Of a stretch of 64,000 nucleotides of DNA, positions 17,108-26,789 are shown in pieces; position 1 is the stretch's first letter; each line of letters begins with the position of its first letter. The notes under the pieces were generated by a model, which saw only the letters and a list, made by a program, of their open reading frames with translations, made no database searches and had not been told where the DNA came from. The position numbers and the translations under genes are program-made. Source of the stretch: Saprospiraceae bacterium (lineage in GTDB: Bacteria > Bacteroidota > Bacteroidia > Chitinophagales > Saprospiraceae); the NCBI GenBank assembly GCA_020436835.1, contig JAGQWZ010000171.1, positions 1 through 64,000 on the forward strand, given 5' to 3'.

Positions 17108-19510
17108 ATGAGATATTTCATTTTCATAATATCACTTGCCGCGTTATCTAATTTACCGGCACAAACCCTGACCGTCCTCGACCGGGATACGGATGAACCC
17201 CTCGTCCTCGTCACCATCAGCAGTGATAGTCCATCTGCCTTCATCACAACTGACGAACATGGGCAAGCGGAAATCGGCGCTTTTAAAAGTGCGGATAAAA
17301 TGGAGATTCGCTATATCGGTTATAAAACGGAAATCACTGATTATGCCACCCTGGAGGCGAATAATTTTATGTTGAAAATGTTTCGATCCGGTTTTTCAGT
17401 CGATGACATTGTGGTTACCGCAACCCGTATCCGGCAAGATTCACGTGACCTTCCCTATGCAGTGACTACCCTGGACCGGGACCAGATCGCTTTTCAAAAC
17501 CCACAGACTGCAGCCGATCTTCTGGGTGCTTCAGGAGAAGTATTTATCCAGAAAAGTCAACAGGGAGGGGGTAGTCCGATGATCCGCGGATTTGCTACCA
17601 ATCGCCTACTATATACGGTTGATGGAGTACGGATGAATACGGCCATTTTCCGGGGAGGAAATATCCAGAATGTCATTTCACTTGATCCCTTCGCAATCGA
17701 AAATACGGATGTTTATTTTGGTCCTTCTTCGGTCATCTATGGCAGTGACGCCATCGGTGGGGTTATGACTTTTCAAACCCTGACTCCCCGTTTTTCCTCG
17801 ACAGAAAGCACGGAGTTTGGTGGTGAAGTTTTGGGACGTTATGCTACCGCCAATCAGGAGAAAAGCGGTCACCTGCATTTAAACATTGGTGGTAACAAAT
17901 GGGCTTCCTTAACCAGCATAAGTGGAAATGACTATGGCGATCTCCGAATGGGAAAGAATGGCCCTGACGATTATCTGAGACCGGTGTATGTCGAACGAAT
18001 CAACGGGGAGGATGTAATCATTCAAAATGAGGATCCCCTGGTTCAAACACCCAGTGGCTACCAACAGCTCAACCTGATGCAGAAGATCCGCTTCAGCCCG
18101 AACGAGCGCTGGGAATTTGATTTCGGCTTTCATCTTTCGACCACTACCGACTACAGTCGCTATGACCGTCATCTGCGTACACGGAATGGTGATCCCCGAT
18201 ACGGAGAATGGAGCTACGGTCCGCAAAAGTGGCTGATGAATCTCCTGGAAATGGATCATACCACCGGGAGTGCTTTGTTTGATGAGCTAACGATCCGGCT
18301 GGCGCAACAGCATTTTGAAGAAAGCCGTCGGGACCGGAATATCAACAGCATAGAAAGGGCGGTAAGAATAGAAGCAGTGGAAGCCTGGTCAGCGAATGTC
18401 GATTTCCTCAAACGTTTTAATGCTCAAAGCAAACTGTACTACGGACTGGAAGGAGTCATCAACCAGGTAAAATCTACCGGAATAGACCAGAATATAGAAA
18501 CCGGTACGGAGACTTCTGGTCCGTCGCGCTATCCCCAGGCGAACTGGTCTTCACTCGGAGCCTATGTCACCTATCAGCAGCTGATTGCAGAAGGTCTCAA
18601 CTGGCAAACCGGTTTACGATATAGCCAATTTAAAATTGACGCCGATTTTGACACCACCTTTTATCCCTTTCCATTTTCGAAGGCAAAACTGAACAAAGGC
18701 TCGGTTACCGGCAGCATGGGACTGGTGTACCGTCCCGATCCCAGCCTTAGTCTTTCTGGGAATTTTGCGACCGGATTCCGGGCACCCAATGTGGATGATA
18801 TTGGCAAAGTATTCGACTCCGAACCTGGTGCAGTAACTGTACCTAATCCGGATCTGGAGGCCGAATATGCCTATAACCTGGAGCTTGGAATAACCAAAGT
18901 GTTCAGTGAGGTGGTTAAGATCGATCTGAGCGCCTACTATACCCTGCTGGAAAATGCCTTAGTGCGCCGCAATTACACCCTCAATGGTTTGGACAGCATC
19001 GTATATGATGGGGAGTTGAGCCAGGTGCAAGCCATTCAGAATGCCGCCGAGGCCAAGGTACTTGGTCTGCAGGCCGGGGTGGAAATTCGTCTGGGCCGGG
19101 GATTGGTTTTAAACTCTCAGCTGAACATCCAGAAAGGTGACGAAGAGCTCGACGACGGCACGTCCAGTCCTAGCCGGCATGCCGCTCCTACCTTTGGCGT
19201 GACTCGCCTCACCTATCAGCAGCACAAACTACAGGTGCAGTTTTATGCGATCTATAGCAGAGGAGTCGACTTTGCTGATCTTCCCCAGGAGGAACAGGGA
19301 AAAACAGAGATTTACGCAGCCGATTCAGACGGTAATCCTTACGCACCAGGTTGGTATACGATAAATCTCAAAGGTTTGTATGCCCTAAGTCCTGCGATTA
19401 GTTTGAATGTCGGTATGGAAAATATCACGAGTCAGCGATACCGGCCATATAGTTCCGGGATAGCAGCAGCGGGCAGGAATTTGGTCCTTTCGCTGAGGGT
19501 GAAAGTGTAG
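17108..19510 (+). CDS. TonB-dependent outer-membrane receptor, heme-receptor-like
   Basis: An 800-residue receptor. Residues 1-19 are a signal peptide ending in Pro-Ala-Gln. Residues about 20-97 form a carboxypeptidase-regulatory-like (CarboxypepD_reg) domain. The plug domain lies at about 105-215, with Val-Thr-Ala-Thr-Arg, a Ser-Pro-Met-Ile-Arg-Gly-Phe motif, an Asp-Gly-Val-Arg-Met-Asn motif and Tyr-Gly-Ser-Asp-Ala-Ile-Gly-Gly. The remainder is a 22-strand-type barrel ending in a hydrophobic C-terminal strand. The plug motifs resemble hemin/hemoglobin receptors more than siderophore receptors; the substrate is inferred only from that. The gene follows the small membrane-anchored protein by about 250 nt in the same direction. 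It has no SusD partner, which argues against a glycan-uptake role. Confidence 0.85.
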   Translation: MRYFIFIISLAALSNLPAQTLTVLDRDTDEPLVLVTISSDSPSAFITTDEHGQAEIGAFKSADKMEIRYIGYKTEITDYATLEANNFMLKMFRSGFSVDDIVVTATRIRQDSRDLPYAVTTLDRDQIAFQNPQTAADLLGASGEVFIQKSQQGGGSPMIRGFATNRLLYTVDGVRMNTAIFRGGNIQNVISLDPFAIENTDVYFGPSSVIYGSDAIGGVMTFQTLTPRFSSTESTEFGGEVLGRYATANQEKSGHLHLNIGGNKWASLTSISGNDYGDLRMGKNGPDDYLRPVYVERINGEDVIIQNEDPLVQTPSGYQQLNLMQKIRFSPNERWEFDFGFHLSTTTDYSRYDRHLRTRNGDPRYGEWSYGPQKWLMNLLEMDHTTGSALFDELTIRLAQQHFEESRRDRNINSIERAVRIEAVEAWSANVDFLKRFNAQSKLYYGLEGVINQVKSTGIDQNIETGTETSGPSRYPQANWSSLGAYVTYQQLIAEGLNWQTGLRYSQFKIDADFDTTFYPFPFSKAKLNKGSVTGSMGLVYRPDPSLSLSGNFATGFRAPNVDDIGKVFDSEPGAVTVPNPDLEAEYAYNLELGITKVFSEVVKIDLSAYYTLLENALVRRNYTLNGLDSIVYDGELSQVQAIQNAAEAKVLGLQAGVEIRLGRGLVLNSQLNIQKGDEELDDGTSSPSRHAAPTFGVTRLTYQQHKLQVQFYAIYSRGVDFADLPQEEQGKTEIYAADSDGNPYAPGWYTINLKGLYALSPAISLNVGMENITSQRYRPYSSGIAAAGRNLVLSLRVKV

Positions 19511-19758
19511 TGCGACCTAAGTTTCTTGTGTAGTATTGAAGAGAGGTGTTGAAACTTGTATTCCGGTAAACAAATTACAGTAACTTTCATTATCTTATTT
19601 ATCCATTTTAAATATTTTAAGATCATTTATTTGATCTTATTCTTGAAATTCGTTTCTAAGGTAAATTCAATAAGCACACCAGCCCGCTTAAGATTCCCGG
19701 AAAGTGAACGTTTTTGTCAGGAAACTGATATCTTAACAGGAAATATAATCTCGTACCG

Positions 19759-20313
19759 GTGAAACTTGTATTGGAAACAAATCGAACGATACTGAAGCCA
19801 TTTGAAGGAGATGAATCCGAACTGTTTCATAAATTAAGTTGCGATTCCTTCATCAGAAAATACTTATGGGATGATGAAAAGATCTCAATGAAAGTGGCAA
19901 AGGATGTCATAAGTAGAAGTACCCGGTATTTTAAAAGGAACGGGTTTGGGATATGGAAAATAGAGTACATAGAGATCGATGAAATAATTGGCTATGCCGG
20001 ATTATGGTATTTTTTCGAAGAGGAACAACCCCAATTAATCTATGCGTTGCGGGAAAACTTCACAAAAAAAGGAATAGCAACGGAAGTAGCAAAGCGAATG
20101 GTGCACTATGCATTCGAACAACTCAATTATAAATATCTGATAGCTTCTATGGATGAGATGCATCATGAATCGCAAAAGGTCGCTTCCCGAATTGGTATGA
20201 AATTATTTAAAAGAGAAGAATTAAACGAGAAACCCACTGTATTCTACAAAATCAACAACCGATACATAAATAAATGGAATAACTATGGATCCCAAAATCA
20301 GCCTGACCATTAA
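19759..20313 (+). CDS. GNAT family N-acetyltransferase (RimJ/RimL type)
   Basis: A 184-residue cytoplasmic acetyltransferase. It has the RimJ/RimL-type opening (Leu-Glu-Thr-Asn-Arg-Thr-Ile-Leu-Lys-Pro-Phe), a central Ile-Gly-Tyr-Ala-Gly-Leu strand and the acetyl-CoA loop around Phe-Thr-Lys-Lys-Gly-Ile-Ala-Thr-Glu-Val. The late Ser-Gln-Lys-Val-Ala-Ser-Arg-Ile-Gly-Met motif is also typical. Substrates of this branch are ribosomal-protein termini or small molecules, and the target here is unknown. The start is GTG, overlapping nothing, and the frame fits the family length. It appears to be a single-gene unit. Confidence 0.8.
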   Translation: MKLVLETNRTILKPFEGDESELFHKLSCDSFIRKYLWDDEKISMKVAKDVISRSTRYFKRNGFGIWKIEYIEIDEIIGYAGLWYFFEEEQPQLIYALRENFTKKGIATEVAKRMVHYAFEQLNYKYLIASMDEMHHESQKVASRIGMKLFKREELNEKPTVFYKINNRYINKWNNYGSQNQPDH

Positions 20314-20383
20314 AATTTCTACTTTGAGTTATTTCACATTACCATCACCCGAACGCTACATTCGATATTGATTTCAGCGTAGA

Positions 20384-20995
20384 GTGTCGGATAGCAAAAT
20401 GAAATTAAGAGAAAATACAGTCGGAGTAATAGGACTATCATCTGTCATCCTATTCTTGGCTTCCTTGTTGATCTTTGGAGTCGCAAATAATGAATTTAAT
20501 TTAAAGGATGATTACGTCAGTAAACTTGGGGCCAGAGGTGAACCCAATGCTTTATTCTTCAATTTGTCAGGGTTTGTCACTGTAGGCTTACTTCTATTTG
20601 TTTTTGGTCTCAGTTATGGAAGATTGCAGAGAGATAATTTACTGTCCGTCTTGCTATCCTTGTTTGGTCTGGGATTTGCATTTACGGCCATCCCCATCGA
20701 TATGCAAGTGTCCAACTCTACTATATCGAAAGCTCATATTGTAGCGATTTGTTTAGGATTGGCCTTTTGGCTCTTCGGACTTTCCAGGTTGGGTTATAAT
20801 CAGCAATTAACAAAAAGGATCAGAGACCGGGCAAATTTGACAGCCATCATTCTGGTCGTGTCAATTATTGGATTCGCAATGGGGCTATGGTCTATGCCTG
20901 TCACTCACCGGTTGGTATTTGGGATTGTATTCAGTTGGACAACCCTAAGCTCCTTCGAATTAATTTATAAAAGGAGGGGAAATGAAACGAATTAG
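20384..20995 (+). CDS. DUF998-like integral membrane protein
   Basis: A 203-residue protein with about six hydrophobic segments (starting near residues 15, 57, 80, 118, 147 and 173), without signal cleavage. The pattern 'Asp-Asp-Tyr-Val-Ser-Lys-Leu-Gly-Ala' after the first segment is characteristic of the DUF998 family, whose function is unknown. The GTG at 20384 and the ATG at 20399 are both possible starts; the ATG gives Met-Lys-Leu-Arg and would be the more conventional choice. The nearest genes in the same direction are an acetyltransferase 70 nt upstream and a DUF1801-like gene 53 nt downstream. Confidence 0.7.
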   Translation: MSDSKMKLRENTVGVIGLSSVILFLASLLIFGVANNEFNLKDDYVSKLGARGEPNALFFNLSGFVTVGLLLFVFGLSYGRLQRDNLLSVLLSLFGLGFAFTAIPIDMQVSNSTISKAHIVAICLGLAFWLFGLSRLGYNQQLTKRIRDRANLTAIILVVSIIGFAMGLWSMPVTHRLVFGIVFSWTTLSSFELIYKRRGNETN

Positions 20996-21048
20996 CAAAT
21001 AATTGAAGTTGATGGACATGGTTTAACCATTAAAAGCAGATCAATTGT

Positions 21049-21450
21049 ATGGAAAGATTACTCCGCTACATTGGTAAAGACATTCAAAATATACAGTTTG
21101 AGGATTGGCTAAGTCATAAACCGGAAGCTCTCCGCCCTGTTGCTGCAAAATGGTTTTCCAGCATTAAAAATTGCGGAGAGGATGTCCAGGATATCTTTCA
21201 CGACGGCTATCCCATTGGTTGTGTTGATCATGCTCCATTTGCTTATGTCAATATTTTTAAAACTCATGTAAATGTGGGATTTTTCTATGGCGCCTTTCTT
21301 AATGATCCACATTATTTGCTTCAGGGAAACGGTAAACGGATGCGCCATATTAAATTGAAACCGGAAGAAAAATATAACGATCACGCCATTCTGACTTTGA
21401 TCCGTTCCTCTTATCAGGATCTCAAGGACCGGCTACAATATGGATACTAA
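21049..21450 (+). CDS. DUF1801-like small protein
   Basis: A 133-residue soluble protein. The core Asp-Val-Gln-Asp-Ile-Phe-His-Asp-Gly-Tyr-Pro, the following Ala-Tyr-Val-Asn-Ile-Phe strand and the Gly-Lys-Arg-Met-Arg-His-Ile-Lys segment resemble the DUF1801 (YdhG-like) fold. Proteins of this group are small single-domain proteins of unknown biochemical role. No catalytic residues can be assigned. It lies in a run of short, separately spaced genes with similar orientation. Confidence 0.65.
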   Translation: MERLLRYIGKDIQNIQFEDWLSHKPEALRPVAAKWFSSIKNCGEDVQDIFHDGYPIGCVDHAPFAYVNIFKTHVNVGFFYGAFLNDPHYLLQGNGKRMRHIKLKPEEKYNDHAILTLIRSSYQDLKDRLQYGY

Positions 21451-21545
21451 AAACTATTCATTCCTCATTCGAGGGTTAGTAAAGACACCAATGGACAAAT
21501 GGAAACGATATTACGTTATATTTAAAGTCTAACCCAACGCGAACC

Positions 21546-22001
21546 TTGGATAATAATCTAATCTCAGAATCAACCATCCCCATCACGGCCACCCCGGCAA
21601 CGATCTGGGAGGTACTTACGAACCCGGACATTGCCAAAGAATATTTGCACGGTGCAAAAATCGATACAGACTGGAAAGTGAAAAGTGCTATTACTTTGAG
21701 TGGTGAGTTCAATGGAAATAAATATGTAGAGAAAGGAATACTCTTAGAAGTCAGACCTTTTGTAGCAATCCGTTACACCCACTGGAGTCCATTTGACGGG
21801 TTGCCTGACCTGCCGGAAAACTACCGGATCTGGTCCTATTCTTTAGAAGCAAAGGGCAATAAGACGTTACTGAAAATCAGTGAGGACAATATTCCTACAG
21901 AAAAACAGAAAAATCGGTCCGATGAATTTTGGAGAGGAGTTCTGTTCAAAATCAAACAGCTCTGTGAACATAGAAAAATGCAAGGGTTCCGAGATACCTG
22001 A
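21546..22001 (+). CDS. SRPBCC/START-like domain protein (AHSA1-type)
   Basis: A 151-residue soluble protein. The sequence opens with a strand (Glu-Ser-Thr-Ile-Pro-Ile-Thr-Ala-Thr-Pro-Ala), then Trp-Glu-Val-Leu-Thr-Asn-Pro-Asp, followed by the curved-sheet pattern and a C-terminal helix expected for the SRPBCC ligand-binding fold of AHSA1-like proteins. Members bind hydrophobic ligands or act as helper proteins; the ligand here is not predictable. The start is a TTG; no upstream ATG is in frame without a stop. Confidence 0.7.
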   Translation: MDNNLISESTIPITATPATIWEVLTNPDIAKEYLHGAKIDTDWKVKSAITLSGEFNGNKYVEKGILLEVRPFVAIRYTHWSPFDGLPDLPENYRIWSYSLEAKGNKTLLKISEDNIPTEKQKNRSDEFWRGVLFKIKQLCEHRKMQGFRDT

Positions 22002-22125
22002 TCAGTTGAATTGGATCGTCACCTTCACTTCCCTATTCAGACTTTCTCCTATATTTGAAGTTAGCATAGGGATTAATATTTCCCTTCCCCAATGTCAAAT
22101 AGGGAGGAGATACTTTTAATCCTGG

Positions 22126-22467
22126 TTGAACGAAAAACTAAGCATGCGGGAGGAAAAAATTAAAATCTATGATTCCCTGGTTTCTAAATGCAGCCGTTTT
22201 GAAAGAAAGGGAAAGACTATGCCCTATACCTCGGCAAACGGCCATATGTTTTCTCTCCTGAATAAAGCAGGAGAAATTGGGATCCGGTTTTCAAAAGACG
22301 TACAGAAAAAGTATATGGAGGAATGGGACAGCACCTTTTTCAAATCATATAACTCGATTATGCACGGTTATGTCTTGATCCCCGAAAACATGCTTCAGGA
22401 TCTGGATAATCTAGCCAGATATTTAAATGAAAGCTATGACTATGTCATGTCCCTTGAACCTAAATAG
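22126..22467 (+). CDS. TfoX N-terminal-domain-like protein
   Basis: A 113-residue soluble protein. The segment Met-Pro-Tyr-Thr-Ser-Ala-Asn-Gly-His-Met-Phe-Ser-Leu-Leu, followed by a Gly-Ile-Arg-Phe strand and a C-terminal helix Tyr-Asp-Tyr-Val-Met-Ser-Leu, resembles the TfoX/YjbR-like family. The first codon is TTG at 22126; an ATG lies six codons later at 22144. Function is unknown. It is separated from neighbours by more than 100 nt on both sides. Confidence 0.55.
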   Translation: MNEKLSMREEKIKIYDSLVSKCSRFERKGKTMPYTSANGHMFSLLNKAGEIGIRFSKDVQKKYMEEWDSTFFKSYNSIMHGYVLIPENMLQDLDNLARYLNESYDYVMSLEPK

Positions 22468-22482
22468 GTCTTTGGGATTTAG

Positions 22483-22497
22483 CTTGTTGGTCTTTGG
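22483..22497. repeat. 15-bp repeat CTTGTTGGTCTTTGG, copy 1
   Basis: Identical over 15 nt to 28623-28637. Both copies lie between genes, each a short distance after a gene's stop codon. A shared exact 15-mer is unlikely by chance in intergenic DNA of this window. Confidence 0.45.
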
Positions 22498-22727
22498 ATC
22501 TGTTGTTTATTATTGTGAATAGGTGGCTTCGCCGCTTGTCCAAAAAAGTAACATCAAATCATCTCAAATTGATCTGGCAACTGATATAAGACATATTTCT
22601 TGTTGATCTATTCTTCAATATTTCATATACATCCATAGATCCAAAAGTCGCTTAGGTCGTAATAAATTTTTAATTGAATTAAAGTGCTATAGTTTTAAAG
22701 GAAAGGGAAATAAATCCAGGTGATAAA

Positions 22728-23678
22728 ATGAAAGCATTTATAAAAACAACTTATGGTGGACCAGAAATACTTCAACTGCAAGAAGTGGAGAAACCTCAAG
22801 GTAAAGCTGGACATTTACTTGTAAGAGTGATGGCTAATTCAGCCAATCCTGCCGATTGGCATATCATCCGGGGGAAACCATTATTTGCCCGGTTGTCTAC
22901 CGGACTCTTCAAACCCAAACACAAAGTAGCAGGAGCAGACTTTGCCGGAGTAGTAGAAACGGTAGGTGCAGATGTCAGTCAATTTAAAGCCGGTGACCGG
23001 GTCTTTGGAGAAATGTTACTGGGCGGCGCCTTTGCTGAGTATGCCGTAGTCCCGTCGAGCGCCTGTGCTAAAATACCGGAAGGAAGTTCGTTCGAAGAGA
23101 TGGCAGCTGTACCCATTGCAGGAGTCACCGCGCTACAAGCGTTGATCGAAAACGGCCAACTGCAGGATGGAGAATCGATTCTGATCAACGGCGCCTCCGG
23201 TGGTGTAGGTCATTTTGCTATTCAAATTGCAAAAGCGTATGGGGGAAGGGTGACCGGAGTCTGTTCCGAAAAAAATGTTGATTTTGTCCAGTCTCTGGGC
23301 GCTGATCGGGTCATAGCATATGACCGGGAAAACATTCACACGCATCAAGGCAAATACGATCTGGTCATCGACACCCATGGCAATCTCAATTTCAGCGATT
23401 TTGTGCGAATGGGAAGAAGGGGGGTCATCACCGGGTTTACTACCATTGGTCATATGCTATCGGTAATTCTTGCAAGATCTTTCAGTAAGTATTCTCTCAA
23501 ACAATTTACCGCTCACGCCAACACCAAAGACTTTGAGACTTTAGCTGCACTGATCAGAGATGGTAGTATCAAAGTCCATCTGGAAAAGGTTTATCCATAT
23601 ACAGAAATACCTTCGGCCATAAGCTACATCGAGGCAATGCACACAAGAGGAAAAGTTGCCATGGTTTGGGAAAAATAG
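22728..23678 (+). CDS. Quinone oxidoreductase-like MDR enzyme (zinc-independent)
   Basis: A 316-residue medium-chain dehydrogenase/reductase. The N-terminal GroES-like domain (residues about 1-120) has the Asn-Pro-Ala-Asp-Trp-His motif and Gly-Ala-Asp-Phe-Ala-Gly. The Rossmann domain has Asn-Gly-Ala-Ser-Gly-Gly-Val-Gly-His at about 153-161. The catalytic and structural zinc cysteines of alcohol dehydrogenases are absent, as in quinone oxidoreductase/zeta-crystallin relatives. It likely reduces quinones or enones with NAD(P)H in the cytoplasm. A paralogue-like enzyme lies at 46661-47653. Confidence 0.8.
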   Translation: MKAFIKTTYGGPEILQLQEVEKPQGKAGHLLVRVMANSANPADWHIIRGKPLFARLSTGLFKPKHKVAGADFAGVVETVGADVSQFKAGDRVFGEMLLGGAFAEYAVVPSSACAKIPEGSSFEEMAAVPIAGVTALQALIENGQLQDGESILINGASGGVGHFAIQIAKAYGGRVTGVCSEKNVDFVQSLGADRVIAYDRENIHTHQGKYDLVIDTHGNLNFSDFVRMGRRGVITGFTTIGHMLSVILARSFSKYSLKQFTAHANTKDFETLAALIRDGSIKVHLEKVYPYTEIPSAISYIEAMHTRGKVAMVWEK

Positions 23679-23817
23679 GAGGATACGGGGCTTGAGGCAT
23701 TTCACATTAAATGCATGGTCATTGCCCTTAAGTTAAGCCTTAATTAGTCAGCAGAGAACCTCTCGCACATTATCCGAAGTCGGAGGATTGGGCTGTTGAC
23801 CTGGCGCAAGTAAAATG

Positions 23818-23858
23818 GTTCAACTGAATATAACTCCGTATAGCAACTCCCGTGGGGT
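23818..23858 (+). repeat. GTTCAACTGAATA-type repeat, copy 1
   Basis: It begins GTTCAACTGAATATAACTCC and continues with a GC-richer stretch ending near CCCGTGG. It matches 28555-28592 (GTTCAACTGAATAAAATTCC, then ...AGTTACACCG) with scattered differences. Confidence 0.4.
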
Positions 23859-24082
23859 TGAATGAAACCGCGGACGTATCAGAATGAAATCCGAGAATCA
23901 ATAGCAGTGTTTCGGACAACGTTATCGGGCTGAAAATCTGCCTTTGAAAAATTCTAAAATCTTCAATGTCTTTTGGTATTTATCGGACCAGATGCACTAA
24001 AAGTGACATGGGTAGCAAAAGCACAATGGGTAGCAGAAATTGAAAATCGGCTCCCTGCCACGGGGGCCAGATCTCCTAACAG

Positions 24083-24110
24083 CGAACATCGGGCATCGGC
24101 ATCTGACACC
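24083..24110. repeat. GGGCATCGGCATCTGACACC-like repeat
   Basis: A short stretch with CGAACATCGGGCATCGGC followed by ATCTGACACC, resembling 16258-16309. It lies just past the 3' end of the ABC permease gene. Confidence 0.35.
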
Positions 24111-24147
24111 TCCAATAAAGCCTATACCAGACAGACAAGGGTGCCCA

Positions 24148-26784
24148 TTATTCATACCTTAATGTCTTTACCGGGTTGGACAAGGCGGAGCGCAATACAT
24201 GGTAACTGACGGTAAGCAAGGCGATAGCCAGGGCAGAAATTGCGGCAATGAGAATGTAACTCAGCCCAAAATCGATTGTATAAGCAAAGTTTTCCAGCCA
24301 ATTATTACTCACCATCCAGGCCACCGGTACTGCCAGAACAATAGCAAGTAAAATTAATAGCAATACTTCTTTCATCATCAAAAAAAGAATACTTCCAAGC
24401 GAAGCACCTAATATTTTCCTGATGCCTATCTCTTTGGTTCTTCGCTCTGAAGTGTATGCGGATAAGCCAAATAATCCGAGGCAGGTAATAAATACGGCCA
24501 GGTAGGTAAACCATCGGATCATTTTGGCAGTACGAGCTTCGGCAGCGTGCAGGGACTCGAAAGACTGGTCAAAAAAGAAATATTGAAATGGATGATCAGG
24601 CTCCAGGGTGATCCACTTTTGTTTTAACGATGCCAGGGTCTCGTCGACCGTAGCTGCGTTTAGTTTCAGACTGAATTGCGAGTACCAGGTCCTTTCCATG
24701 AAAAAATAAAGAGGTCCGATCGGCTCATGCAATGAATGAAAATGAAAGTCCTTCACCACTCCAATAACCGGAGCAGGTTCCCGGTCAACTGCCGGCATGG
24801 CTAATCTGTGTTCCAATGGGTTTTTCCAACCCAGTTGCGCCGCTGCGGTTTCATTGATCAAATATGCAGCACTATCCGTTGCCATATCTTTAGAGAATCC
24901 CCGTCCCTGCGCCATTTCTATTTCGTACGTATTCAGGAAATCTTCATCGACGATCAGACACCGCATGGACGGCTGGTCGTCTTCCGCTACCCCTACCGCC
25001 CGGTATGGGACACCATAGTCACTTCCCCCCGGTCGATTCGCCGAAGCGGTGACGTGCCGTACCCCAGGGATTTTAAGCAGTTCGTTTTTAATCATTTCAG
25101 CATTGGCGATGGTTTCCGGGGTACTCATCGGTATTACAATGATCTGGTCTTTGTTAAACCCCAGGTTTTTCTGTTGAATATAGGTCAACTGACCATTCAC
25201 GACCAATGCAGCGACGATCAAGAAAGTGGCAATCCCAAATTGAAAGACGACCAGTCCTTTCCTGAACAGTGCCCGGCTCCCGATGCCGCTGAATTTTCTC
25301 ACCAAATTACTTTCCGCATCCGGTTTAAGTGCCCGGTTCACTTTGACCGAAGCCAGCACCAAAGCCGGATAGAGACCGGCCAGGACACCAGTTAGCAAAA
25401 CAATCGCAAGCAATCCTGCGGATAGTAAAGGATTCTGCAACATATGCAATTGAAGATTCCGTTCCAAAACAAGATTGACCGATGGGAGAGTAAGATGAGC
25501 TATTAGAATTGCGAAAATACCGGCTACAGCTGAAACGATCATAGCTTCGATCACAAACTGGTTGACGATCGACATTTTGGTAGCTCCGATGATTTTGCGG
25601 ACACCGACTTCTTTGGCCCGGTGTGTGGCCCTGGCTGTGTAGAGATTGATGAAATTTGTGGCGGCAATAATCAACATCAAAATAGCCACCACCGAAAAGA
25701 TGTAAAGATAGCTGATGTCCGAATTCGGGTTCATCTCCCGGTGCAACTTCGAATGAAGATGAATCTTTGTGATAGGCTGTAAAAAAGGGGTATAAGCCCG
25801 GGAAGTTTCTTCATCCAAATGCTGAGCCAACATTGCATCAATCTTCTGGGCCACCCGATCCCGATCGCCGCTTTTCCTCAGTAGCAAATAAGTATAATAT
25901 TGGTTCCAGGTGGTCCAGACATTCCCCTGATCCGGGGGGACATATCCTTGCATGGGGGTTAGAAAATCAAAACGAAAATGAGAATGTTCCGGAATGTTCT
26001 CGATGACTGCGGTAATCTTCATTTCCTTCTGGTGGTCAAATTTGAGCGATTGACCAACCGGGTTTTCCCCGGGAAAATATTTGTTCGCCAGATCTTCTGT
26101 CAGGACCAGACTATTCACCCCCGATAGGGCAGTCTGAGGATCTCCAAAGATAAATGGCCAGCTAAAAATTTTAAAGACCGATGAATCGGCATATAGGCCT
26201 CCGCCCTCGTAATATTGCTCCGTTCCCTTGCTTACAATGGGTCTGCCAAAAAATACGAAGCGGCAGGCCAACTCCACGTCAGGAATACTGTTTTGCGCTT
26301 CGGGTCCCCAGGGTGCATTTATTTTTGCTATGCCGTTCTCAAAATTAGCTCCTTCTATCTGGGTAACCAGCCGGTAAATCCGGTCTGCTTTTTCATGGTA
26401 GCGGTCATAGCTTACTTCTTCCTGTACATAGAGAGCAATTAGCAGGCACCCGGCAAAACTGAGGGTCAGGCCAAGTATATTGATCAGCGTATATATGTGG
26501 TTTTTAATCAAGCTTCTTAGGGATAAGACGATATGGTTGATTATCATGTCGATTGTGATTGAAGATGAAGAGTTGGAGAGCCTTTTTCTACTGAGTAATT
26601 TGCGGTAGCGAAAAAACCCCAGGGTATTCCAAATTAGTTGCCATTGAGCAACCCTCGTACCCCGGGTGGCCTTCGTTTTGTGATATATCTCCAGAAGATC
26701 CCCGTAGATTCCATCCAGAAGAAACGGATCAAGCCAGTTCTCCAGATATTTTTCAATCCATTTTGGTACCCCCTTTTCTGACAT
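24148..26784 (-). CDS. ABC transporter permease with PadR-associated prefix domain (MacB/FtsX type)
   Basis: An 878-residue inner-membrane protein. Residues about 1-80 form the cytoplasmic 'permease prefix' domain seen in Bacteroidota permeases encoded next to PadR regulators. A membrane segment at about 95-115 is followed by a large MacB-like periplasmic domain, three FtsX-type membrane segments at about 350-460, a second periplasmic domain and a final set of three segments (about 755-870). No ATPase is encoded nearby, so the ATPase must be elsewhere. The family exports antimicrobial or other hydrophobic compounds or works in lipoprotein-related export; the cargo here is unknown. It starts 6 nt after the PadR gene and is probably co-transcribed with it. 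Confidence 0.85.
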   Translation of the reverse strand: MSEKGVPKWIEKYLENWLDPFLLDGIYGDLLEIYHKTKATRGTRVAQWQLIWNTLGFFRYRKLLSRKRLSNSSSSITIDMIINHIVLSLRSLIKNHIYTLINILGLTLSFAGCLLIALYVQEEVSYDRYHEKADRIYRLVTQIEGANFENGIAKINAPWGPEAQNSIPDVELACRFVFFGRPIVSKGTEQYYEGGGLYADSSVFKIFSWPFIFGDPQTALSGVNSLVLTEDLANKYFPGENPVGQSLKFDHQKEMKITAVIENIPEHSHFRFDFLTPMQGYVPPDQGNVWTTWNQYYTYLLLRKSGDRDRVAQKIDAMLAQHLDEETSRAYTPFLQPITKIHLHSKLHREMNPNSDISYLYIFSVVAILMLIIAATNFINLYTARATHRAKEVGVRKIIGATKMSIVNQFVIEAMIVSAVAGIFAILIAHLTLPSVNLVLERNLQLHMLQNPLLSAGLLAIVLLTGVLAGLYPALVLASVKVNRALKPDAESNLVRKFSGIGSRALFRKGLVVFQFGIATFLIVAALVVNGQLTYIQQKNLGFNKDQIIVIPMSTPETIANAEMIKNELLKIPGVRHVTASANRPGGSDYGVPYRAVGVAEDDQPSMRCLIVDEDFLNTYEIEMAQGRGFSKDMATDSAAYLINETAAAQLGWKNPLEHRLAMPAVDREPAPVIGVVKDFHFHSLHEPIGPLYFFMERTWYSQFSLKLNAATVDETLASLKQKWITLEPDHPFQYFFFDQSFESLHAAEARTAKMIRWFTYLAVFITCLGLFGLSAYTSERRTKEIGIRKILGASLGSILFLMMKEVLLLILLAIVLAVPVAWMVSNNWLENFAYTIDFGLSYILIAAISALAIALLTVSYHVLRSALSNPVKTLRYE

Positions 26785-26789
26785 TGTTT

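Larger units (their letters stand above)
23679..24147. other. Intergenic region with repeat remnants
   Basis: About 470 nt between converging genes. It contains GTTCAACTGAATATAACTCC at 23818-23837, which resembles 28555-28574, and a CGAACATCGGGCATCGGC stretch at 24083-24110 related to the repeat at 16258. A short open frame (23973-24209) is repeat-derived and not accepted as a gene. Confidence 0.5.

Noticed and set aside
23973-24209. Short plus-strand open frame next to the ABC permease gene
   Set aside because: Repeat-derived sequence and overlap with the 3' end of the permease gene.
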